Notes: generated from the letters alone by a model not told the origin. Positions 6,368 to 13,621 are shown, counted from the stretch's first letter. The stretch: 13,621 nt of DNA from Gammaproteobacteria bacterium (GCA_029879945.1 JAOUPJ010000066.1:1-13621); one strand, 5' to 3'. Made by a program: numbers and translations.

Positions 6368-8485
6368 ATGCACACCTCGTCTACACTCTTTTCCTACCGT
6401 AAATACTGGGCCCAGCGATTTGGAGTCGCTCCAGTGTTGCCCATGAGCCAAGAAGAGATGGAGGCGCTGGGCTGGGATTCCTGCGATATCATCCTGGTTA
6501 CGGGAGACGCCTATGTGGATCATCCCAGCTTCGGGATGGCGGTGATTGGTCGTGTACTGGAGGCCCAGGGTTTTCGTGTGGGCATCATCGCTCAACCCGA
6601 TTGGCAGTCTGCCGATGCCTTCAAAAAACTGGGTAAGCCCAAACTCTTCTTCGGTGTCACGGCCGGGAACATGGATTCCATGGTTAATCGCTACACGGCC
6701 GATCGCAAGGTGCGTAAAGACGATGCTTACACGCCGAACGGTGAGGGGGGCAAGCGTCCGGATCGCTCGGTGCTGGTCTACGCACAGCGTTGTAAGCAGG
6801 CCTATAGTAATGTGCCTATTGTCTTAGGTGGTATTGAAGCAAGCCTGCGGCGCATTGCCCACTATGATTATTGGTCAGACAAGGTCCGACGTTCTGTTCT
6901 CCTGGATTCCAAGGCCGATCTCTTGGTATTTGGAAATGGCGAAAGACAAATTGTGGAAATCGCCCATAGACTGGCCCAGGGTGAGTCACCCGAAGAACTG
7001 ATCGATATCCGTGGCACAGCGATTGTTCGCAAGCATTTGCCTGAAGACTATCTCGAAATGGATTCCACCCATGTAGACGGAGTACCGGATACGGCACCTA
7101 AGGTGGACCCGTATCAACAAGAAGCATGTAAAACAGAATCCCCATCCAATGTGGTGAGACTGTTTCGTCAGATACCCAAAGACAAAAAGGGTCAGACCTA
7201 TATCCGTCTACCGTCCTATGAGCAAGTCAGTAATGACAAGCTACTCTATGCCCATACCTCACGCATTCTGCACCTGGAAACCAATCCGGGTAATGCCAGG
7301 CCGCTCGTTCAGAAACACGGTGAACGGGAACTGTGGGTGAACCCACCCAGCTTTCCACTCAGCACCGAAGAACTGGACGCGGTATTTGAGCTGCCTTATA
7401 CCCGCCAACCTCATCCCGTCTATGGCCAGGCCAAATTACCTGCCTATGAGATGATACGCTTTTCACTCAACATCATGCGCGGTTGTTTTGGGGGGTGTAC
7501 CTTTTGTTCCATTACCGAACACGAAGGTCGCATTATTCAAAGTCGATCGGAAAAATCCATCTTAAATGAACTGGAACAGGTACGCGATAAGACACCGGGC
7601 TTCACCGGTTTTATCTCGGATCTGGGCGGCCCTACCGCCAATATGTACAGATTGAACTGCAAAGACGAAGAGACAGAAAAAAATTGCAGACGCCTTTCTT
7701 GTGTCTATCCCAAGATCTGTAAAAACATGGAGACCAATCACCGGCACCTGATCAGTCTATACCGTAAGGCGCGACGCGTACCGGGTATCAAGAAGATCGT
7801 GATTGCATCGGGCCTGCGCTATGATCTGGCCGTGGAAGACCCGGAATACATCAAGGAACTGGTCACCCATCATGTGGGCGGTTATCTCAAGATTGCACCG
7901 GAACATACGGAAGCAGGGCCGCTTTCCAAGATGATGAAACCAGGCATAGGCACTTACGATCGTTTCAAAAAACTCTTTGACCGTTACAGTGAGGCTGCAG
8001 GAAAGGAGCAGTATCTGATTCCCTATTTTATCGCCGCCCATCCCGGCACTAGCGATGAAGACATGATGAATCTGGCCCTGTGGCTAAAACAGAATGGTTT
8101 TAGAGCCGATCAAGTGCAAACCTTTTTACCTTCACCCATGGCCATGGCAACATCCATGTATCACAGTGGTAAAAACCCCTTACACAAAGTGAGTGCGCAT
8201 AGCGAAGAGGTGGTGGCTGTCAAAGGACAAAAGCAAAGAACGTTACACAAGGCCTATTTACGCTATCACGACGCCAATAACTGGCCCATGTTACGCGAGT
8301 CTTTGAAAAAACTGGGTCGTGCCGATTTGATTGGTAATGGTAAGCGACATCTGATTCCCCTTTGGCAGCCGGAAGGAACCGGGGGTAAGCCCACTTCTGC
8401 AACACCTTTCAAAACTCAACACACAGGCCTACCTAAAGTGCCGAAGAAAGGAAAGAAGCGCGTCACACGTCAGCGTGCCCGTTAG
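6368..8485 (+). CDS. ygiQ: YgiQ family radical SAM protein (UPF0313)
   Basis: A 705-residue protein closely matching E. coli YgiQ (739 residues) through most of its length. Signature blocks include GWDSCDIILVTGDAYVDHPS, FFGVTAGNMDSMVNRYTADR and GGIEASLRRIAHYDYWSD in the N-terminal UPF0313 region, then the radical SAM core. The [4Fe-4S]/SAM motif is Cys373-x3-Cys377-x2-Cys380 (GCFGGCTFC). The C-terminal ~50 residues are basic and low in complexity, as in relatives. The family should cleave SAM to a 5'-deoxyadenosyl radical; its substrate is not established to my knowledge. The protein is cytoplasmic. The ATG at 6368 fits homologous N-termini, but no Shine-Dalgarno sequence precedes it. It is likely monocistronic and converges on the kinase gene, sharing stop-codon bases with it. 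Confidence 0.95.
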   Translation: MHTSSTLFSYRKYWAQRFGVAPVLPMSQEEMEALGWDSCDIILVTGDAYVDHPSFGMAVIGRVLEAQGFRVGIIAQPDWQSADAFKKLGKPKLFFGVTAGNMDSMVNRYTADRKVRKDDAYTPNGEGGKRPDRSVLVYAQRCKQAYSNVPIVLGGIEASLRRIAHYDYWSDKVRRSVLLDSKADLLVFGNGERQIVEIAHRLAQGESPEELIDIRGTAIVRKHLPEDYLEMDSTHVDGVPDTAPKVDPYQQEACKTESPSNVVRLFRQIPKDKKGQTYIRLPSYEQVSNDKLLYAHTSRILHLETNPGNARPLVQKHGERELWVNPPSFPLSTEELDAVFELPYTRQPHPVYGQAKLPAYEMIRFSLNIMRGCFGGCTFCSITEHEGRIIQSRSEKSILNELEQVRDKTPGFTGFISDLGGPTANMYRLNCKDEETEKNCRRLSCVYPKICKNMETNHRHLISLYRKARRVPGIKKIVIASGLRYDLAVEDPEYIKELVTHHVGGYLKIAPEHTEAGPLSKMMKPGIGTYDRFKKLFDRYSEAAGKEQYLIPYFIAAHPGTSDEDMMNLALWLKQNGFRADQVQTFLPSPMAMATSMYHSGKNPLHKVSAHSEEVVAVKGQKQRTLHKAYLRYHDANNWPMLRESLKKLGRADLIGNGKRHLIPLWQPEGTGGKPTSATPFKTQHTGLPKVPKKGKKRVTRQRAR

Positions 8486-9945
8486 AACTGCTGCACAGGC
8501 AGATCAAAGGAAAAGCATGTCCCTTTTTGCACTTCGCTGTGCACGTCTATAGAGCTACCGTGTAAATTCAGAATACGTTTCACAATGGCCAGGCCCAGGC
8601 CTGCGTTACCGTTGGATGCGCCACGTTCCTTGTCTACCCTGAAAAAACGTTCGAATATTTCCTGAATCGATTCTTTGGGAATGCCCACGCCCGTATCCCG
8701 AATCTCAACCGCTATGCGCTCCGTTTCGGGTCGCACACCGATAGTAATGCGACCGTCCTTGGGTGTATGGCGTATGGCATTTTCGATGAGATTTTCCAGC
8801 ACCCGTTGAATGAGTGCGATATCGCCATAGGCAAAGGGGATCTCTTTCAGGTCTACTTCGATATGCACCCCTTTACGTTTTGCTGCGAGTATAAATTTCT
8901 GGGCCACGTCTTGAGCCAGCTCCGCCAGCGAAAAGGCCTCTACGTTTAACAGGGTTTCGCAGGAATCCAGCTTGGCCAATTCAAACAATTGATTCACCAG
9001 CTCACTCAAATTCTCGCTTTGTTTTAAGGCGATGTTGAGATACTGTTCGCGCTCGTCTTCACTCAGATCACCCGCCTTCAAACTCAGTGTTTCCAGATAG
9101 CCATGCAAGGTAGCCAAAGGGGTACGCAAATCGTGAGACACATTGGCGATGAGTTCCCGTCGTTTGCTGTCGTTGCGTAGGAGTTCATCCAGGGCTTCGT
9201 CGATTTGATCGGCCATTTGATTGAAGCGCATCCCCAAAGAGTCCACTTCGTCTTTGATACGGGTGTTTGATGACTTGTAACGCAGCGGGCTTTTATTTTT
9301 TTCTCTACCATAGGACTGCATGGCCTTGTTCAGGGTGGTGAGTCTGCGCGTAAGCAGTCTGAACAGGTAGATGCCCATGCCAAGTGCCAGCACGAGTCCG
9401 GCAAGGATCCCGCCGATGGAGATGCGTGTAAGATAACTGTTTTCCAGTTGCTCTGCGGTGTTCTGATAGAGCTGGCTGTGCAAGACGATATAGAGAAATC
9501 CCTTGAGTCGACCCTTTTCATAGATGGGTTCCACTGAAAAGACCTTTTGCTGATCTGAACGCGGATCATCGCCCAGGATAGGGTAGGCACGGGATTGCAT
9601 AAATTGTGTGATGGGTTGGGTGCTTACATGGGTGCGTTTTACTTGCCCTTCCGGGGCAGAATAGGAAAGGATTTTTCCGAGCGGGTCCAAAAGGTAGACC
9701 TCTATGGCGGGATTGATCACCATCAGCGTCTCAAAGGCAGACATTACCGCTGTGTGGTTTATGTTGTCCCCGTCGATATATCGATTGGACTTGACCAGAT
9801 TAGCGGCCAGTTTGGCGTGCAGGCTTTGTGTCACTTCGTTCTGATAGCGTGAAACAAAGTGATTACTTACTAATAAGAATACGATGCCGATGCAGATCAC
9901 CAAGGCAAATAGCACAAGTGCCAGCTTGGAGGAAAGGGTCTTCAA
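8482..9945 (-). CDS. Two-component sensor histidine kinase, HAMP/HisKA/HATPase
   Basis: An inner-membrane sensor kinase of 487 residues. A first membrane segment spans residues 8-26, then a periplasmic sensor of about 150 residues with a PAS/Cache-like stretch (IEVYLLDPLGKILSYS), a second segment near 177-194, a HAMP linker (to ~249), HisKA with phospho-acceptor His271 (NVSHDLRTPL), and an ATPase domain with N-box Asn385/Asn389, G1 DTGVG at 417 and G2 GLGLA at 449. All catalytic motifs are intact. The stimulus is unknown. The chosen start is TTG at 9945, overlapping the regulator's stop codon (TTGA), which suggests translational coupling and places the first membrane segment just after the N-terminus. 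A TTG at 9987 would add 14 residues and overlap the regulator by 46 nt; neither start has a clear ribosome binding site. It is cotranscribed with the regulator. The family resembles many orphan OmpR/EnvZ-type systems; I do not assign a name. Confidence 0.93.
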   Translation of the reverse strand: MKTLSSKLALVLFALVICIGIVFLLVSNHFVSRYQNEVTQSLHAKLAANLVKSNRYIDGDNINHTAVMSAFETLMVINPAIEVYLLDPLGKILSYSAPEGQVKRTHVSTQPITQFMQSRAYPILGDDPRSDQQKVFSVEPIYEKGRLKGFLYIVLHSQLYQNTAEQLENSYLTRISIGGILAGLVLALGMGIYLFRLLTRRLTTLNKAMQSYGREKNKSPLRYKSSNTRIKDEVDSLGMRFNQMADQIDEALDELLRNDSKRRELIANVSHDLRTPLATLHGYLETLSLKAGDLSEDEREQYLNIALKQSENLSELVNQLFELAKLDSCETLLNVEAFSLAELAQDVAQKFILAAKRKGVHIEVDLKEIPFAYGDIALIQRVLENLIENAIRHTPKDGRITIGVRPETERIAVEIRDTGVGIPKESIQEIFERFFRVDKERGASNGNAGLGLAIVKRILNLHGSSIDVHSEVQKGTCFSFDLPVQQF

Positions 9946-10688
9946 TGTCTTACTCGCTGGTCTTTGAACTTGTAGCCCACACCCCAAACGGTGAGGATGA
10001 ATTCAGGCTTGGTGGGGTCAATTTCGATCTTGGAACGTAGGCGATTGATATGGGAATTGACCGTGTGTTCATAACCGTCATGCCCATATCCCCAGACGCT
10101 GTCTAATAATTGGCTGCGGGTGAACACACGCCCCGGCTGTGAGGCGAAGAACCACAGTAGTTCGAATTCTTTGGCGGTGAGGTCGATGCTTTCCTCGTTG
10201 CGGAAGACCAGGTGACGATCCGTATCGATGCGTAAAGCACCGATGGTAAGTGGCGCGCGAGAGTCGGCGTTTGCAGTTTTAGACAAGGCATCCACACGCC
10301 GTAGCAGAGCCTTAACCCTAGCGACCAACTCCCGCACGCCGAAAGGTTTTGTAAGATAATCATCGGCACCGGATTCCAAACCTATAACCCGATCCATCTC
10401 GGATGTTTTGGCGGTGAGCATTAGAATCGGTACATAAATCTCTTGTGTTCGTAGTTGATTGCAGATCTCCAGGCCATCCAGCTTGGGCAGCATGAGATCC
10501 AGTATAATCAGGTCGAACTTGCGCGTGCTGGCCACCGCCAGGCCGGTCGCCCCGTCTGCTGCGGTTTCAACGGAAATTCCTAGGTCTTTCAAATGCATAG
10601 AGACGAGGTTGGCGATGTCCTCGTGGTCCTCTATGAGTAGAACCTGGGAATTTTGAATCGTTCTTTCCATCTCTTTCATCTGAAACAT
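9942..10688 (-). CDS. OmpR/PhoB-family response regulator
   Basis: A 248-residue DNA-binding response regulator, the partner of the adjacent kinase. The receiver domain (about residues 14-135) has the acidic pair Glu20/Asp21, phospho-acceptor Asp64 (LIILDLMLPK), Thr92 (LTAK) and Lys114 (LTKPFG). The C-terminal winged helix (about 150-245) has the usual LTAKEFELLWFFASQPGRVF and VNSHINRLRSKIE blocks. All conserved residues are present. The ATG at 10688 is preceded by AGGGG about 6 nt upstream; ATGs at 10679 and 10670 in frame are alternatives. It is first in the operon, and its stop overlaps the start of the kinase. A TCACGA direct repeat with an 11-bp period lies just upstream of the start codon, the geometry bound by this family, so autoregulation is likely. 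The target genes are unknown. Confidence 0.95.
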   Translation of the reverse strand: MFQMKEMERTIQNSQVLLIEDHEDIANLVSMHLKDLGISVETAADGATGLAVASTRKFDLIILDLMLPKLDGLEICNQLRTQEIYVPILMLTAKTSEMDRVIGLESGADDYLTKPFGVRELVARVKALLRRVDALSKTANADSRAPLTIGALRIDTDRHLVFRNEESIDLTAKEFELLWFFASQPGRVFTRSQLLDSVWGYGHDGYEHTVNSHINRLRSKIEIDPTKPEFILTVWGVGYKFKDQRVRH

Positions 10689-10703
10689 GGTAACCCCTAA
10701 TTG

Positions 10704-10720
10704 TCACGAAAATTTCACGA
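10704..10720. promoter_or_regulatory. TCACGA direct repeat, candidate response-regulator box
   Basis: TCACGA occurs at 10704-10709 and again at 10715-10720, exactly 11 bp apart start to start. OmpR/PhoB-type regulators bind direct repeats with this period (one helical turn). The repeat begins 16 bp upstream of the regulator's ATG, so binding there would more likely repress than activate the operon, or could act on the divergent 376-residue gene. Confidence 0.45.
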
Positions 10721-10803
10721 GCACAGATGTGTTGCGATATGGACTGGGGAGGAGGGGGTTTGTTACAGCGCTGCGCGCCTTCAAGTAGCCGGGCAGGATA
10801 GTT

Positions 10804-10813
10804 GCTTGCAAGC
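10804..10813. repeat. Palindrome GCTTGCAAGC
   Basis: A perfect 10-bp palindrome in the intergenic region between the regulator and the 376-residue gene, about 64 bp upstream of the latter. A shorter one, CAGCGCTG, lies at 10766-10773. Either could be an operator; no known regulator is recognised, and I see no clear sigma-70 promoter in this stretch. Confidence 0.35.
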
Positions 10814-10830
10814 CCTAGTAGCCACGTCGC

Positions 10831-10858
10831 CGAGCCCCTTGGGGTATTGCCAGGCTCG
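10831..10858 (+). other. Possible leader hairpin before the 376-residue gene
   Basis: CGAGCC (10831-10836) pairs with GGCTCG (10853-10858) around a 16-nt interior containing CCTTGGGG. It ends 18 nt before the ATG and just upstream of the AGAGG ribosome binding site (10866-10870). It could influence translation or mark the end of an upstream transcript, but no T-run follows. Confidence 0.35.
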
Positions 10859-10876
10859 TCTAAATAGAGGGCGTCA

Positions 10877-12007
10877 ATGAATATCGGAAAAACATTTTCC
10901 CTGTTGTTTGTAAATCTATGTATAGCGGCCTATTACAAGGCCAAGCTCAAATCCACGCGCCCTGATTCAGGTGCCTTTAGCCGATTGGTCAATCTGCTCC
11001 TGGAAGGGCCTCGTCTGTATCGCGTGGAAGGCGTGGCACACTATCAGGGACATTGCTACAGCATCGATCTCCCGCTGTCCTTGCTTAGCGATGAACATGG
11101 TCTTTCTTCGCTATTACTATTGGAAAACGACAGACTGATTTTTCGTGAAATGATCCCTAGCCTGCAGGAGATTGTGGAAAAGGGCTCTGGGCGCTACTTA
11201 CACTATCGCGACAAGCTTTTCTTCTCACCTATAGACAATGCCACACCCAATCAAATCACAAGGAAGCAATACCAGATTTTAGAAACCTACACCAATGATG
11301 TGCAGATCAATCAAACGTTATTGGAACTCTTTAAGCGGCGTACCGCTCTAGGCAGTGAGCTGTTATATCTACTTAAGAAATTCGAGTTGAGCCTGGCCGG
11401 AAAATTTTCATTTCAGAATCTGGATCAACAGAGTGAAAGTGAAATTCGTCTCTCGAATGCGGTTTTGGATTTGGCCCAGTGGGGACTGGGAAACTGGTCC
11501 TTCAAGGATTTGATATTAAAACTGGATCAGCAGCAGGATAAGAAAGTTCTACAGCTGGAGTTTAATGATGCCAGGGCACACGAAAGTCCCCATTTTAGCG
11601 GAAGCATAGCACTCGCTTATTATGCAGATTATCGACTAGAGCTGCAGTCTCTGCATCTCAGTGTGGATGGATCACAGGTATTCAATCTGACTTGTGATTG
11701 GAAGCTCAGAATGCTGGACAAGGCCAAGGTGGGAATAACACGGCTGGCGGGTTTGCGCAAACTGTTTTTGTCTGCCTTTTCCAACTCCCAGGAGCAGTAC
11801 TCAAGCTGGTTGAACGCTTTTGTAAAAGACTGGCAAACAGGCGATTTGACTCTCCCTTGTCAGTTGGATGAGAAGACAGCTAAAGATTTATTAGACAGGC
11901 TCTCTGCTGATTCCAGGACGACTGACCTGGAGTTGCTAATGCAGCGTGAACAGGGAAAACTGCAACTCGTTTTGGACTGTGAAACCAATTCTTGTGAGGC
12001 CTTGTAA
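10877..12007 (+). CDS. Hypothetical protein, unknown family
   Basis: A 376-residue protein I do not recognise. The N-terminus has one short hydrophobic stretch (FSLLFVNLCIAAYY, about residues 8-21) followed by basic residues, which could be a weak membrane anchor; there is no signal-peptidase site and no other membrane segment. The middle (about 130-190) is helical and rich in Gln and Leu. Residues 200-290 look beta-rich (alternating hydrophobics in SIALAYYADYRLELQSLHLS). No catalytic motif or metal-binding cluster is visible. AGAGG lies 6 nt before the ATG, supporting the start. The methyltransferase gene begins one base after its stop, so the two are surely cotranscribed and probably act in one process, but nothing in the sequence shows which. 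Confidence 0.75.
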   Translation: MNIGKTFSLLFVNLCIAAYYKAKLKSTRPDSGAFSRLVNLLLEGPRLYRVEGVAHYQGHCYSIDLPLSLLSDEHGLSSLLLLENDRLIFREMIPSLQEIVEKGSGRYLHYRDKLFFSPIDNATPNQITRKQYQILETYTNDVQINQTLLELFKRRTALGSELLYLLKKFELSLAGKFSFQNLDQQSESEIRLSNAVLDLAQWGLGNWSFKDLILKLDQQQDKKVLQLEFNDARAHESPHFSGSIALAYYADYRLELQSLHLSVDGSQVFNLTCDWKLRMLDKAKVGITRLAGLRKLFLSAFSNSQEQYSSWLNAFVKDWQTGDLTLPCQLDEKTAKDLLDRLSADSRTTDLELLMQREQGKLQLVLDCETNSCEAL

Positions 12008-12008
12008 T

Positions 12009-12950
12009 ATGACACAGCCGGCAATCGATTTTAAAGAGGTCTTTGGAAAGGAAATTTCTCCCGAATTTCAGGAAATTTTGAGTACCGTATTCAAACACGC
12101 ACCCAGTCAGTTTGAAGGCGAGCAAATTGAGTTTGAGGGTGGGGAACCGATTTCAGCTGTTCGCGGCATTCCACGTTTTGTGTCTTCGGACAACTATACC
12201 GAGTCTTTTTCATATCAGTGGTTGACCTACACCAATACCCAATTGGATAGTGCTCAGGCCAGTCAATTGACTGAACAGGATCTGCGAAATAAAACCGGGC
12301 TCACGCCTGAAGCGGTGCGTGGAAAACTGGTGCTGGATGCAGGGGTGGGTATAGGTCGACACAGTGAGCTGCTGGCAAGCTGGGGCGCGTACGTAATAGG
12401 AATTGATTTGTCTCAGTCTGTGGAATCGGCGCAAGAAAATCTAAAGAAATTTCCCAATGCCGTAGTGATGCAATGCGATATTAGTCAGCTCCCGTTTAAT
12501 CCGCAATGTTTTGATCACATTGTTTCTATCGGCGTGTTGCATCACACACCGGATACGCGCAAATACACCGAGTATCTTATGCCTTATTTGAAGACAGGTG
12601 GTAGGATGTCTATCTGGCTCTATTCACCTGTCTTTAACAGACGAGGGGAGTGGGTGCCTTTGGTTTCTCGCTTGCCTTTGCCCATGTTTAAGGAGTGGTC
12701 GGAGTGGATTGTGGATATCGCCAGAAACAATAAAGGCAATCGACTCGTCTCAGCCTTCATAAAACAGTTTCCTTTTTCTACCCATCATCCCACCGCCGAA
12801 CGTTCTGTATTGGCCCTGTTTGACGGTTACACCCCCACCTTCCATTGGACCCATACCCCGGAAGAGGTTGTGGGCTGGTTCAACGAGGCCGGTTTTACCG
12901 ATATCAGGGTTGGGAAGGTAGAGACCGCGGTGAGTGGGGTGAAGGCTTAA
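12009..12950 (+). CDS. Class I SAM-dependent methyltransferase
   Basis: A 313-residue cytoplasmic methyltransferase. An N-terminal part of about 100 residues contains GIPRFVSSDNYTESFSYQW, a block often found ahead of the catalytic domain in methyltransferases of uncertain substrate. The Rossmann core follows: motif I VLDAGVGIGRHS (108-119), acidic Asp133 in GIDLS, motif III CDISQLPF (156-163) and SIGVLHHTPD (173-182). The C-terminal part (FDGYTPTFHWTHTPEEVVGW, GFTDIRV) is typical of small-molecule or lipid/sugar methyltransferases. The SAM-binding residues look intact; the substrate cannot be told. The ATG at 12009, one base after the upstream stop, is chosen over an in-frame ATG at 11946 inside the upstream gene, because homology-like sequence begins after it and GAGG lies about 11 nt upstream. 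It converges on the peptidase gene with one base between stop codons. Confidence 0.9.
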   Translation: MTQPAIDFKEVFGKEISPEFQEILSTVFKHAPSQFEGEQIEFEGGEPISAVRGIPRFVSSDNYTESFSYQWLTYTNTQLDSAQASQLTEQDLRNKTGLTPEAVRGKLVLDAGVGIGRHSELLASWGAYVIGIDLSQSVESAQENLKKFPNAVVMQCDISQLPFNPQCFDHIVSIGVLHHTPDTRKYTEYLMPYLKTGGRMSIWLYSPVFNRRGEWVPLVSRLPLPMFKEWSEWIVDIARNNKGNRLVSAFIKQFPFSTHHPTAERSVLALFDGYTPTFHWTHTPEEVVGWFNEAGFTDIRVGKVETAVSGVKA

Positions 12951-12960
12951 GCTACCGCGG
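12925..12960. repeat. Inverted repeat spanning two convergent stop codons
   Basis: CCGCGGT (12925-12931) is complementary to ACCGCGG (12954-12960), with a second palindrome GCTTAAGC (12945-12952) in the loop. It covers the ends of both the methyltransferase and peptidase genes. The stem could slow polymerase from either side, but no T-run follows, so it is not a standard intrinsic terminator. Confidence 0.35.
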
Positions 12961-13621
12961 CCGCAACACCCTTATCCATCGCCACAGATTCAATAGACTC
13001 CCCAATGACCCCGCCACATAGGTAAAGGCGGCGGCTTTTAGAATTTTTTCTGCGGCGGCTTGTTCCTTTTCAGAGATGTATCCCTCTTTGAGTATGGGCA
13101 GGGCTTTGCCAAAGCTGGCGTCCCACTCCACAGGCAAGGTAATTAAGTGCACCAGTGTTTGTAAGAAGATGGTGCCGACGCCGGCTACGAACATGAGTAT
13201 ACCGATACCGGGTGCGCGTGAAATGGTGGTAACAATGGGCGCACTGAGAATGATAAGCGAACCGATTTGCTCGCTACGTTTGGCGAAGCCGACGAGACGA
13301 GTGCGCAGTTTTAACATGGGGTGACCGTCTCTATCCTGTATGGCGTGTCCCACTTCGTGTGCGGCGATGGCCACGGCTGTGAGTGATTGACCTTGAAAAA
13401 CGTTTTGCGTGAGTCTTACCGTTTTAGTGGTTGGATCGTAGTGATCCCCTTGATCGGTGGTTTCCACTTTCACTTCCGTTAAATGAAAACGATCCAGGAG
13501 ATGGCGCGCCAGCTCGCCCCCGCTACCGGGCAGGTGCTCCAGCCTACGATTGTATTTACTAAAGGTGCGCTTGGCCCAGAGTTGAGGCCCGAATATGATC
13601 AGCAGGACCAGTCCTGCCAAG
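12952..13621 (-). CDS. YugP-type membrane zinc metallopeptidase (5' end outside window)
   Basis: About 223 residues of a neutral zinc metallopeptidase of the YugP family (Zn_peptidase_2), whose known members are about 225-235 residues. The visible part opens within the N-terminal membrane segment (LAGLVLLIIFGPQLWAKRTF), so only some 5-12 residues are missing; the TTG at 13620 is more likely an internal Leu codon than a start. The catalytic zinc motif HEVGH is at about residues 88-92 of the visible part, inside the family block SLTAVAIAAHEVGHAIQD. Two further hydrophobic segments (about 115-160) and the hallmark LPVEWDAS follow, ending with a hydrophobic C-terminus (TYVAGSLGSLLNLWRW). The protein lies in the inner membrane; its natural substrate is not known to me. 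No operon partner is visible on this side. Confidence 0.92.
   Translation of the reverse strand, partial: LAGLVLLIIFGPQLWAKRTFSKYNRRLEHLPGSGGELARHLLDRFHLTEVKVETTDQGDHYDPTTKTVRLTQNVFQGQSLTAVAIAAHEVGHAIQDRDGHPMLKLRTRLVGFAKRSEQIGSLIILSAPIVTTISRAPGIGILMFVAGVGTIFLQTLVHLITLPVEWDASFGKALPILKEGYISEKEQAAAEKILKAAAFTYVAGSLGSLLNLWRWIRVLRPR

Noticed and set aside
8486..8520. Intrinsic terminator after ygiQ
   Set aside because: Only a 4-bp CTGC/GCAG stem is visible and no T-run follows; the stretch is kinase coding sequence.
9946..9987. TTG start for the kinase at 9987
   Set aside because: It would overlap the regulator by 46 nt and adds residues that do not look like a kinase N-terminus; it is not fully excluded.
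9942..10688. Naming the two-component pair PhoBR or another known system
   Set aside because: The domains are generic for the OmpR family, no phosphate genes are adjacent and the repeat differs from a standard pho box, so a name would be guesswork.
10741..10758. G-quadruplex in the G-rich run
   Set aside because: The G tracts are uneven (two of only GG) and support at most a weak two-layer structure; not reported as a feature.
11946..12008. Upstream in-frame ATG at 11946 for the methyltransferase
   Set aside because: It lies inside the preceding gene, and its 21 extra residues look like out-of-frame sequence; the ATG at 12009 fits tight operon spacing.

Overview
The window reads as ordinary chromosome from a gammaproteobacterium of moderate GC. 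The YgiQ protein is close to the enterobacterial form, NirB/NirD/NasA are of the assimilatory proteobacterial kind, and the nitrogen-control promoter matches the NtrC/IHF/sigma-54 layout known from that group. The order or genus cannot be fixed from sequence alone. No tRNA, rRNA, CRISPR array, insertion sequence or integration scar is visible.

Region 1 (1-5331, minus strand) is a nitrate assimilation operon, nirB-nirD-nasA, with gaps of only 10 and 3 nt. NasA (nitrate to nitrite) runs off the left edge while still in its C-terminal [2Fe-2S] domain. NirBD reduces nitrite to ammonium with NAD(P)H. Upstream of nirB, in order toward the gene, lie a perfect NtrC dyad, a perfect IHF consensus match and a sigma-54 -24/-12 element. 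The predicted geometry (NtrC site about 109 bp and IHF site about 49 bp upstream of the start) implies expression under nitrogen limitation.

Region 2 (5552-6367) holds a 162-residue protein of unknown function on the minus strand and a 327-bp AT-rich divergent intergenic stretch with an extended -10 promoter facing ygiQ.

Region 3 (6368-10688) has ygiQ (radical SAM, plus strand) converging tail to tail on a two-component operon (minus strand; OmpR-type regulator first, then a membrane histidine kinase). The stop codons of ygiQ and the kinase overlap. An 11-bp-period direct repeat just upstream of the regulator is a candidate autoregulatory site.

Region 4 (10877-12950, plus strand) is a two-gene unit: an unrecognised 376-residue protein and, 1 nt later, a class I SAM-dependent methyltransferase. 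Its leader contains palindromes and a possible hairpin. It converges, with one base between stop codons, on a YugP-type membrane zinc metallopeptidase (12952-13621, minus strand) cut by the right edge.

Most of the window is recognisable housekeeping and nitrogen metabolism. The least explained parts are the 376-residue protein with its methyltransferase partner, the 162-residue protein beside the nitrogen operon, and the unassigned dyads. I do not see a clear new system.
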